Shown piece after piece: positions 10,097-19,224 of a stretch of DNA of 24,496 nucleotides. The translations under genes and the position numbers were made by a program. Numbering within the stretch: the stretch's first letter is position 1; every line of letters starts with the position of its first letter. Location: positions 21,742-46,237 of the forward strand of contig QZLH01000664.1 in NCBI GenBank assembly GCA_003833135.1, read 5' to 3'. This stretch comes from Oehlia diaphana. Its lineage: Eukaryota > Glomeromycota > Glomeromycetes > Glomerales > Glomeraceae. The notes beneath the pieces were generated by a model. The model did no database searches, was not told the DNA's origin, and saw only the letters and a program-made list of their open reading frames with translations.

Positions 10097-11199
10097 TAAA
10101 CAAACTTATCCATCTAAAATCCTAGAGATGCTAATGTTTATTAAAGATTACAAATGAATAAATAATTGATGATCTAATCTATTACATAATATACAGTACT
10201 TTCCAGAGTTTTCTATTGTAAAATTAATGTACAAAATATTTTATAATTTCAAATTTTTGAAAAAATAACGTTTCTCAAATTATTATCGAATATTTTTTTT
10301 TTTTTTTTTTAGAGGGATATTTGAATATTCAAATTCTAATCAAATTTATGTTTAAATAGGATAGAAATCTAACCCTTAAATCGTTTATTTATTTATTTTA
10401 TTTTTTTTAAAAAAAAGAAAAAATGGAATAAGATATTCTTTCATTATATCAATATTTCTTAATTTTAATTGCGTAGTAAAGTGACTTTATTCCTGATATA
10501 ACTTTATTATGTATAATTGAATTTGAAAGTTTGAAACTAAGGCACAGTATTAATATTAAAAGAAATATTTTGCCCCAAAAATCTAAAAAAAAAAAAAACT
10601 CCTTTCAAGAAAACCCGAAATAGATAGGCGTAATTGTTGTTTTTGTAGCACAAGCTAAAATTAATTTCTACATGAATGATAAGAAACCCAATTTAGGAAA
10701 CAAAAAATTGGGGATGTAAGTTTATTAACCGATGATTTACAGCACAGAATATATTATTGTGTACCGAGTTACTCGCTCACAAGTTAATTTTTTTTTTTTA
10801 AAAAATTAATATTTTTTTTAATAATTTTTTTTAAAAAAAATTAGCATTAATGAAAACCACCCTTATTTTATTAATAGTTAAAATAATTGTTATAAATTTT
10901 AAATATATTTAAAGAGAAAGAAACGTCGGATAGAACCGTTTTGTTATTTTATTTAGTTACTCATAATATCTTTTGTAGTAATGTAACGTTCAATATTTAC
11001 ATTTGGGAAATGTCATTTAATGGGTTAAAGAAATCCATTCTCCTTCCTTAATTATTGATTATTATTATTATAATTGATTTTAAACTTGACCGGTTTTCAA
11101 ATTTGGTATTATATTGGGAAAAACGATATGCAATTTTCATCACATGACTTACTAATCTTGTCCAAAGCCAATTTAAATTTGCCGCTTTGCCGCTTCGCT

Positions 11200-11232
<33 letters not shown>

Positions 11233-11775
11233 AAAAAATTTAACACCCAACAATATATTTAAAAAGACTAGCCTATAGGACCGGCCGCTTTGTTAGCTAG
11301 CGTTTATAATATTTTAGGGTTAATTTGATAGTAATTGTTAAACATTTGTAAGACAATATAATTTATAAATAAAATATTATAAAATGTATAGTTTCACTAT
11401 TAAAATATTATAAAAAAAAAAAAATTTTCTTATAGTTTTGTTATTAAAGTAACGTAAATAATTTTTAAATTTTCGATATGCTCACATTTTGTCACGCGAT
11501 TGGCCCATATTGTTTTATCAAGGCAGGGGAGGATTAAAGTGTGACAATTAAAGTATCACACAACTCGCTCGGCACGTGATTTTGGGTGGCTTATTATAAA
11601 TTTTTTATAATTTTTTTTTTTTTTGATGACTTTCATACATTTTACACAATTTGTTCATTAATTAATTAAAATGTAATTGTAATAATGAAATATATATTTT
11701 ATTTATTAATTAAATTTAAAATATTTATATAACATTAATAATTTAATGCAAATAACGTGTGCTATTTGTATGACC
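9851..11775. other. Long AT-rich non-coding stretch
   Basis: No coding frame, tRNA or transposon ends could be supported. Contents noted: a TTTA microsatellite at 10063-10098, a possible 8-bp stem CCCAATTT/AAATTGGG near 10688-10713, a run of 26 A at 11200-11225, and E-box-like CACATG and CACGTG hexamers near 11142 and 11574. The open frame near 11074-11262 is carried mainly by the A run and is not convincing. Confidence 0.45.
10063..10098. repeat. TTTA microsatellite
   Basis: About eight to nine perfect TTTA units in a row. Confidence 0.9.
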
Positions 11776-13950
11776 TTACCATGTTAATGGCATAGTTCTC
11801 TTTCTTTGATATTGTTCAACTTCTTTAACTAATTTAATAATACCATTAAAAGATTTCATTGTACTTTTACACCATTTAATATTTACCAGCTGATTTCTTG
11901 TTTCTTTAGAAGAGTAAGTGCCTTTTCAGTTGTATCAAACAAGTCATCAAATAACTCGTTATCCCCTTCAGTTGATTCATCTATTATATTTAAATCTTTT
12001 TAATAATTTTCTTTATTATTATCTGTATATGATAATAGATTATTTTCAATTAAAAAAAAGGAGGTTTGTAGTTTCTTCTTATATTTGCAAAAAATCCGTC
12101 TGATACAATTCCTTTTTGTTGAATTAAGTGCTTACATTATCTAAACCAATTAGTCAAATAATAAGAACATCTGCAGATCCAAATTTTCTATAACAGTTTA
12201 TAACAGTTACATATACATTGTTAATAGGCCATTTAGATAATTTTTTCCATTCTGATTTAAAATCCATAATCCAATCCAGCTTCTCTCTTCTGTCACAAAT
12301 CTGCTGTAATTTTTACTGTTGAATGAACAATAACTTTGTTCATTAAATATATGCAACAAAAACCATCCATGGACGAAAAAACTTGTACAAGAAGTTCCCT
12401 TTGATTATTTTCCAGATGTCTCTTAACAAACATTGTAGTTTTTTATATTATGGAGATCATATTTTCACATGGTGAGCGTGCCCATAATGGCCACTTCGAT
12501 TCACTGTACCATTCCATCCACAAATATTGCCAAATTAAAATTAATGAATTATCATTGCAAAAATTATATGTTTCTTGAATGGCTGCTTCATAAATATTAT
12601 CTTTCATTAAAAATTCTCCTTTACATGTTAGGATCAATGAATGTTGATGTAGATGTTTGTCTATTAATTTCCATAGTGATTCTTAAAATTCTTTAGGACA
12701 AAATTGTGCTGCTTGTTGTATTCCATTGAAAGTAAACCTTTTTCCAAATTCTGAAAGAAATTTGTAACCAGAAGAGACCAGGTATTTTTGTTACTTGATA
12801 ATCTTGGTATTATGACTTTCTTGATATGCCATCTGCATAGTTGAATTTTGGTATTTGGCCATGTAAAATGCGCAACATTAACCTGGGCGAAATCTTTATC
12901 TTGTCAAAAAGGATTTAAGTTGCATAATTCTTGATCTCGGAAGATTGTAAAAAATGTTTGTAATATACTTGTTCAGATCCCATCTTTGCATCTGCCATTA
13001 TTTTCAAGAAACAAACGAGATAATGGAAAGTGGAAACCCAGTACCATTTATTTCTGCATGTAAGACATATAATTCAAATCCCATATTGTTTGTGTTATAG
13101 GTACCACACTCACTAATATTAATTTAGTTGCTCCAAAATACCAGTTTCAAATGCCAATGTATGAACAGGTTCCACTTCCTGTAAAATGACGCAATGATTA
13201 TTTTCTGGTAGCCAGATATGAATCAAAGCATATTCACAACGTTTATAGCTTTGTCCACCAGAAATGTATTTGTTTTTGTCTAATTAATACATTAAGGCCT
13301 TTATCAAAAGACATGCATATTTCTTTTGAAAGAAGGTCTATATTGTTTTTTATAAATTCTTTTACATCCTCTAGTACAGATTTATCAATCAGTCTTACAT
13401 GCAAATCTTTATGAAAAAGTTCAACCTCAGATAATTATCAATGAAAATTTTTACAATACCTCCACAATCAAAACTTTCCATAGAAGGAGTATCTCATTAT
13501 TTGGATGGATCTGAATGTTTACATGATTTAGATGCTTGAATATCTCTTTGAGAACAGAAATACCAACATATGATATTATTATAGGTGATTGTAATTCCAT
13601 TTATATCCATCTGCATCTTCAATTAATTCAATAATCTTGTTTGCAAGCTCTTTAGATAAATGTTCGTTGATGGAGTTTCTATAACTAACATTATTTACTT
13701 GACGATGCAAATGTAATTCTTAATGGTGTATCTGTAATTACTTCACTTAAAAATAAATATCAATGACTTTTAAGATATTAGGTTGATTATTATTTATTTC
13801 TATAGCAGATCTTTTTCATTTTTGGGTAAATATTTGATGACAATTATTACATGTTTTAAGCTACTATTTAGCTCCATAACCTATAAATTCAGATAATGCT
13901 TTAGATGTTTTACAACCATGACAATAGATATTTGTCAAAGAGGTTTACAT
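11776..13950 (-). mobile_element. Eroded Mutator-like (MULE) transposase
   Basis: Pieces of one protein follow in order on the minus strand, interrupted by many stops and shifts. First comes a zinc-binding start (CHGCKTSKALSEF near 13925, then CNNCHQIF near 13850). Next is SFDKGLNVLIRQKQIHFWW (13252-13310), then NNMGFELYVLHAEINGTGFP (13033-13096), and then QDKDFAQVN...KIQLCRWHIKK, which carries the second acidic residue and the C-x2-H of MULE DDE transposases (about 12820-12905). WQYLWMEWYSESKWPLWARS follows (about 12470-12530), then a SWIM finger CRC...CKH (12127-12175), and the tail KEVEQYQRKRTMPLTW with its stop at 11776-11778. A live copy would cut and paste the element. I could not locate terminal inverted repeats or a target duplication. 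An old, inactive copy. Confidence 0.75.
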
Positions 13951-14652
13951 TACAAAGTAAAAAAATAACACCAAACTTCAAAAATTTTAAAAAAGGGGGT
14001 AAAAAAAGTTTTATTATTATTATTACAACATTAAAAAGATTACTTGATCGGTTGTTGTTTAAAAATGGAAAGGTTTTGATTTAAAAGGGAAAGGATGAAA
14101 TTTAAATCAATAAATCGATACTATATTAGGTTAGAGGTATGGCAAAAAAAAAGAAAACTAATCTTATGTTAATGTTAAAGTTAACGTTAGCATTTCATAT
14201 CTAACATGACCCATGCCCGCCCACCACTTGATCTATATAATTTTTTTTTTTTTTTTGCTGAAAAAATGTGGATTGGGAGTTTTACAGAATTAACACTGGT
14301 TTTACCATTTTTGTAGGATAATGATATCCGATTTATTATTACTCATATCATCTATTTTATTTTTTATTTTTTTCTTTTTTTTTCATTTTTTTTTGTTTAT
14401 TTTCCTTAAATTTATTTCCTAGCTTTATTGGGTTGGACCAGGCTGCGGATTCTAGTAAATGGTCACATGATTTTTCTCACGTCCTTTTTTTTCTTGATTA
14501 CTAATGTTAATATTCTATAGTTTTCTTTTCTAAAAAAAAAAAAAATTAAACAGTAATTTATTCTTTTCATTTCCTTTTAAATTTAATCAAGAACATGCTG
14601 CAATTTTTTGATCCGGATAAGATCTGTAGGTGATATTAAATAACATGATATG
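13951..14652. other. AT-rich flank of the transposase relic
   Basis: No gene supported. A GC-richer spot (CATGACCCATGCCCGCCCACC near 14208) and homopolymer runs are present. If the MULE relic has a 5' terminal repeat it should lie here, but none was matched by eye to the 11500-11775 side. Confidence 0.4.
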
Positions 14653-14911
14653 CCCTATAAAAAAAGAAAATTCGGAATTTTTCCTGAAAAGTACGGAAAT
14701 TTTCCGTGCGTCCGGAAAACATTCGGAAACGGTCATGTTTTGGAACATTTTCCGGACGCTCGATTCTGGACAAATTCTGGAGTGTCCTGGAATTTGTGCG
14801 TCCGGATTCCGGAAAGTGTTCCAAAATGTGACCGTTTCCGAATGTTTTCCGGACGCACGAAAAATTTCCGTACTTTTCAGGACAAATTCCGAATTTTCTT
14901 TTTTTATAGGG
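14653..14911. mobile_element. 259-bp fold-back (MITE-like) element with ATG target duplication
   Basis: The left arm starts CCCTATAAAAAAAG and the right arm ends CTTTTTTTATAGGG. The arms stay nearly complementary for about 90 bases each, through TTCGGAA, GTACGGAAA, CGTCCGGAAAACATTCGG and ACGGTCA blocks. The centre (about 14745-14815) is less symmetrical. The flanks are ATG at 14650-14652 and ATG at 14912-14914, fitting a 3-bp target duplication. Open frames exist on both strands only because the arms mirror one another; no transposase is encoded. Short target duplications and subterminal fold-back structure are typical of non-autonomous DNA transposons. Confidence 0.8.
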
Positions 14912-14966
14912 ATGGGTATACTGCGGAGTGCTCTTTTTTTTCTTAAGTAATATATACTGATTATTA

Positions 14967-14971
<5 letters not shown>

Positions 14972-15043
<72 letters not shown>
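14972..15043. repeat. 72-base poly(T) tract
   Basis: An uninterrupted run of 72 T, starting 60 bases beyond the fold-back element. It may be the poly(A) tail of a minus-strand retroposed copy, but no body was recognised next to it; otherwise it is simple slippage. Confidence 0.95.
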
Positions 15044-15045
<2 letters not shown>

Positions 15046-15402
15046 GTCTTTGTTCATTACATTATTATACTTGATTTGGTACATTAAAAATTTTTTTTCG
15101 TGTTTATCTTCATTATTATTAATATATTATCAGAAAATATTTCTTAATATATTTAAAATAAAAAATAAAATTCTTTTTGATTTTAATTAATTATTAATTA
15201 ACAACAAAGCATTGTTGTATTAAATACAATTTAAGCAAATCAATTCTTTTTACAATTATAATAATAATAAAAATAAATTTGATATGTTTCGATCAATAGA
15301 TGACTAACGCAAAATTTTAGTATGGTAGAATTGCTTATAAATTAAATCAAAAGGAGATAATTTTTGGATCCATTTTGCAAAGAAAGTAAAGTTTAATAAA
15401 AA
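15044..15402. other. AT-rich stretch upstream of a pseudogene
   Basis: No coding frame was seen. It precedes the ATG at 15403 and may include the original promoter of that broken gene. No clear TATA element or splice signals were distinguished. Confidence 0.4.
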
Positions 15403-15920
15403 ATGCCTTCTTTAGTAACTGTTTTGTGCCAAATCAAGCCAAAAGGTCAAGATGGAGGATTCATTAGTGGTTTAGCGAGTTATATGATCGAGCACTTTAG
15501 GATACAAGTAGTCTATGAAGCTGGTCCTGATTCCCGATTTAGAAAACTTGCATCAAGATTGAGTATAGGTAAATTAGTATTTATCTCTGGATTTTTCAAT
15601 CTAAATGAAAATGAACTTCCGTTCATTAAGGCAAAGGAAATTGATTTATTGAATGATTTTTTCCTAATAATTCATCTCAAATCCAATCAAAATCCCCCCT
15701 CTTTTGTGGTTTCGATTCCTTTATATATATTTTTTTTCAACCACCTATAAAAAAAGTAGAAACTTCAAGCAATGTTAAGATTACGATGATGAACAAATGC
15801 AAGATGTTACAATTAAAAAGGAAGATGATGTAATAGTTAATTCCATTTCTACTTCTAAAGCAGATGGCCAAGATTCAGGATGATAATATAATTACGATAG
15901 AAGCAGAAGAAAGTGCATAA
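15403..15920 (+). pseudogene. Frameshifted gene of unknown family
   Basis: ATG at 15403 opens a frame of 115 codons with well-mixed codons: VTVLCQIKPKGQDGGFISGL, then RKLASRLSIGKLVFISGFF and ELPFIKAKEIDLLNDF. After that the frame degrades. The piece QPPIKKVETSSNV lies in another frame near 15737-15775, then DYDDEQMQDVTIKKEDD near 15781-15830, and finally QDDNIITIEAEESA with TAA at 15918-15920. The pieces keep a coding-like acidic composition in successive frames, which points to one protein broken by small indels. The beta-rich start could be an OB-like fold, but that is a guess; the family was not recognised. Confidence 0.5.
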
Positions 15921-17303
15921 TGGTTTAAATATTAGTATTTTAGCTAGAAAAATCTTTATAGTTAAATTAGTACTTAATAGCTATGTATATCTGATTATTC
16001 TGATATATTGTTTCGCACTAGGATAATAAACTAATATATTTACAATATATAATAAACTATATTAAAATTCTACTTACGAAATATGGTAAACTATATTAAA
16101 ATTATATATATTATATTTACAATACCGTATTTGCTCAAAAATAAGCAACAAGTTTTTGCATATAATGCCGGCCATGTTTTGATAATGTGGGCCAAATTTT
16201 GTTATAATGCGGGCCATGTTGCTTATTTTTGATGATTGCTTATTTTTGGGCAAATACGGCATGTGTTATCATTAAATATTTCGAAAAATTTCATTATATC
16301 CTTCTGTAAAATTTATACCTGCCCTATACTTAGTTCGTTCAAATATATCTTAAAAGAAGCCATAAAAATTTTAGTATAAACAATATTATATATAATATTA
16401 ATGGAAAATATATATTATCAAAAAGAAATTTTTTATATATGTAATAAATCAAATATAGCGATCTATTGTTTAAAAAAAAAATTTCTTTGAATCAATATTA
16501 TTAAGAAAAAAATGATTAGAAATTGATATTGTCGGAAAAAAAAAATCTCACTAGGAAAAAAATAAATTTCCATTGGTACTATAAAAAAAAAAATTGGCTA
16601 GGAAAAAAAAATTTATCCGTGTGAAATATTTATATATTATCGGTTTGACGGGACCGTTCATGCAATTTTTATAGTAAACTCCCGTTACTATCCAATAATT
16701 TTATTATTATGCTAATACATAGTAATATGAGCGAGATAACCGACCTAAATAACAATTATGTAAAATCTGCATGAACTTATGAGGATAACTGATAATAGTT
16801 ATTAGTATGATTAGAAGGACCTTCGGTCTAACCAAAAAAAACAATAATTATTATTAATAATTATAATAATTATGTAATATATGAATTTACTGATCAAAAT
16901 TTTTTTAAAAAAATTTGGACGCAGAAATATTATGTATTGCATTATCACCGAGCTTTTTAGTTATGTATATATTAGTTATAATATATTAATAAAGATATGT
17001 ATGTTTATTGTCAATAAAAATAAATAGTATTTACAATTGTAATATCAAAATATAACATTTAAACAATATCTTAATGTTAGCTCTTATATAAAAGAATATT
17101 ACTATCATTAGATTTAGCAGACGCCAATACATATACACAATATTTTTTTGATTATTATTTTGAAAATTAAGCCCGATCCAATCTAACCCAAAATTTTAGG
17201 TTAACCACATGGTTCAATCTGACCCGATCCAATATTACCAGCCTGATTTTTCAAATTAGAACTATAAAATATATAATACACTGATAAAATAAACCTATAA
17301 AAC
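15921..17303. other. AT-rich stretch with a small inverted-repeat element
   Basis: Apart from the element at 16125-16259, no gene was supported. Contents noted: three TAGGAAAAAAA-like motifs at 16550-16605, a short GGACC-TTC-GGTC hairpin near 16817, and two GCCCGATCCAAT/ACCCGATCCAAT direct repeats at 17171 and 17221. Confidence 0.4.
16125..16259. mobile_element. 135-bp MITE-like element with 24-bp inverted ends
   Basis: The left end CCGTATTTGCTCAAAAATAA continues with GCAA, and the right end is its reverse complement with one difference (TTGCTTATTTTTGGGCAAAT then ACGG). The interior contains three related phrases of the form GGCCATGTTTT/GGGCCAAATTTT, roughly 30 bases apart. No coding capacity; the minus-strand frame across it is a shadow. 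I could not identify a convincing target duplication. Confidence 0.75.
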
Positions 17304-17429
17304 ACAACAAAAATAACAATACCAGATGCTACAGTATCATTGGATTCATTATTTGCACCAGGACAAGCATATGTCGCAATTGGTCGTGCTAAAACTTGGG
17401 ATTCTTTAACTTTAACTGCAGGGATTTGA
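17304..17429 (+). pseudogene. C-terminal fragment of a Pif1-like helicase
   Basis: The plus frame reads TTKITIPDATVSLDSL followed by FAPGQAYVAIGRAKTWDSLT and stops at TGA 17427-17429. GQAYVAIGRA matches helicase motif VI of the Pif1/RRM3 superfamily, where GQ-YVALSR is usual, and the segment sits at the end of the protein as in that family. Everything upstream, including the ATP-binding motifs, is missing. Pif1-like helicases in such genomes are often carried by Helitron or related mobile elements, so this is probably an element remnant. No Helitron 3' hairpin was identified. Confidence 0.6.
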
Positions 17430-18044
17430 TCACCCTATAATCAACGTGTAGTAAGATTGAGGACGAACATTAAAAAAATTTTTATTTGGTTTTGCTATAC
17501 AATAATTTTAATAAATACTTCTTTTAAGCCAAAATATATTAAATATGATTCTGATAATATTGATAATATCCGTTATGAGATCTCACTTTGCGCAATAATT
17601 TTCTGGAATTTTTTTTTTGTAAAATTGCAAGTATATATATTTTACAATCAGTGTGAGTGTAAAGTTCCTATAATGTGCACAATAAAATAAATGTGAATTA
17701 GTTATATGACTTGAAAATGTAAAAATTAGACAATTTTAATAAAAATTATTATAAAAAAATTTTTTAAACAATATTCATTGACAAAATATTCATAGCCATT
17801 GTGACTATATAAATTTTCTATTTTACATTTTGTTTTATTAAAGCATACTTTACTTTCTAAATAATACACTGTGCAGGTAAGAAATGGGTTTTTGTTAGTA
17901 AAATGTATTTTTTTTGCGTCTACTTAATTTATTTATTTATTTATTTTATGTCAAGCAGGAAATTGCCCAATAAGGTTATTACAATTAAAGAGAAAAGAAA
18001 GAAGCACTAGAACAGGAAATTACTACCCAAAGTAGTGCTACTAT
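17430..18044. other. AT-rich stretch after the helicase fragment
   Basis: An open frame of 77 codons (17457-17690) follows, but it starts with TTG, is Ile/Phe/Lys/Asn-rich, and resembles no family; I do not call it a gene. A short TTTA microsatellite lies near 17928-17948. Confidence 0.35.
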
Positions 18045-18660
18045 CTGGGTAGAAACCGTTATGTGGATAAATTAAAAAAAATATCCGGTTTTTATCCGGA
18101 TTATTCAGTTCGGGATATATCTGGATAGAAATTAAATTAGTGATATTTTATTAATTTTAAATAAATAAAATTTAATTTCAGCCGGCACTACGAATTTTGC
18201 CTGAATTATGTCAATTTTTTAAAAATTTATTATAAATATAAAAAACACATTAAAAACTTAAAATTAATCAATTCAACCTATCTATTAGAAAAAATCTTTT
18301 TGTTTAAATCATGGATCGACAGTAATTTGGGCCAAACAAAAATCCCAAATTTTGTTTAGCTGGGCCGGATACTGCTGCCTCTTGGCAAATATCAATTTCG
18401 CAAAATTCGGGCTGGCATTATAGATGGCCTGAATTACTGACAACCATTGAATATTCTACTAGTAATTTTAGTAAGATAGATTATGATTTTAATAAATGGT
18501 AATTTAATAGATAATAATTAAAAAAATTTTTATAATTTTTTTATCCGGATAGTGGGTCAAACCGGATATTTTCTATCCGGATATTTATCCGGATAAAACC
18601 GCGGTATCCAGAAATTATTTTTTTTTTCAGATATCCGGATACCGCAGTTTTATCCGTGCA
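18045..18660. repeat. ATCCGGATA-rich repeat element
   Basis: TATCCGG or CCGGATA occurs about ten times, clustered at 18064-18135 and 18540-18655. The right cluster contains an inverted repeat: GGATAAAACCGCGGTATCC at 18591-18609 and GGATACCGCAGTTTTATCC at 18637-18655. The left cluster carries related phrases (AACCGTTATGTGGATAAAT). A second, unrelated inverted-repeat element at 18320-18439 sits between the two clusters, so this looks like an older element into which a younger one inserted. Confidence 0.55.
18320..18439. mobile_element. 120-bp element with CAGTAATT inverted ends
   Basis: The left end CAGTAATTTGGGCCAAAC and the right end GGCCTGAATTACTG (reverse complement CAGTAATTCAGGCC) form imperfect inverted repeats of about 14 bases. 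Further inside, CAAATTTTG and CGCAAAATTCGGGC also pair loosely. A similar, more decayed motif (GCCGGCACTACGAATTTTGC, then CTGAATTATGTCA) lies at 18182-18214 and may be a remnant of another copy. No coding content; no target duplication was confirmed. Confidence 0.5.
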
Positions 18661-18720
18661 CAAAGATCGACTTTATATTGAATAATTTTAAGTGTATTAG
18701 CAAATGATAGTCTATCAGGT

Positions 18721-18903
18721 GATTTTTGGTATTACAAACACAATTTTGGGCACAGTATGAAATTTACTAGCATTTAACGCAAAAGTAACCAAATCCGCTG
18801 ATATATTGATTATGACTTTATAAAAACTGATGAACAAGTTATTATAGAATATCAACAATTGAAAGATAAATATAATAGATTAGTATCATCATTTGGATTC
18901 TAA
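18721..18903 (+). pseudogene. Decayed C-terminus of an unknown protein
   Basis: One plus frame reads DFWYYKHNFGHSMKFTSI, then two stops (one near 18777 and TGA at 18799-18801), then IDYDFIKTDEQVIIEYQQLK and KYNRLVSSFGF with TAA at 18901-18903. Mixed codons and conserved framing across the stops suggest an eroded gene tail. The family was not recognised. Confidence 0.35.
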
Positions 18904-19224
18904 TAATTTCAAATTTTAACATTTTAATAATTTAATAGTCACCTTATATTCAGTTTATAATAAAAAAGATATTAATAATATTGATTGATTGTAATAACTT
19001 CCTGCTATGCCTAAGTTAACAATAAATTTTCTTTGTTTTATTGTTTTATAATTTTTGCTGTGCAACAATGAGGTTTGATGATTATTCCGAATTGTCATAC
19101 ATGCGATGCTTGTACTTCATTTACCAAATATTATACGAATAAAGGCGTTTAATAATAATAATAATAATAATTAATTTATATTATCTTTTCCGATCAGAGA
19201 GAATATTAATATAATTATAAAGTA
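18904..19224. promoter_or_regulatory. Upstream region of the micro-exon kinase gene
   Basis: This AT-rich stretch precedes the ATG at 19225. It contains a short AAT microsatellite at 19151-19171 and no frame of its own. It should hold the promoter of the gene that starts at 19225, but no distinct core element was identified. Confidence 0.3.

Noticed and set aside
11918..12696. Small plus-strand open frames near 11918 and 12469
   Set aside because: They lie opposite the transposase relic, whose minus-strand pieces carry the recognisable motifs.
14630..14950. Three open frames of 62-106 codons on both strands
   Set aside because: They arise from the two mirror-image arms of the fold-back element and differ in frame only; no family resemblance.
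16074..16262. Minus-strand open frame of 62 codons
   Set aside because: Entirely a product of the inverted-repeat element at 16125-16259.
16814..16836. GGACC-TTC-GGTC hairpin as an RNA gene or terminator
   Set aside because: Isolated short stem with no wider cloverleaf, poly(T) or neighbouring gene to serve.
17457..17690. Plus-strand open frame of 77 codons after the helicase fragment
   Set aside because: Starts with TTG, has AT-driven composition and no resemblance to a helicase or any other family.
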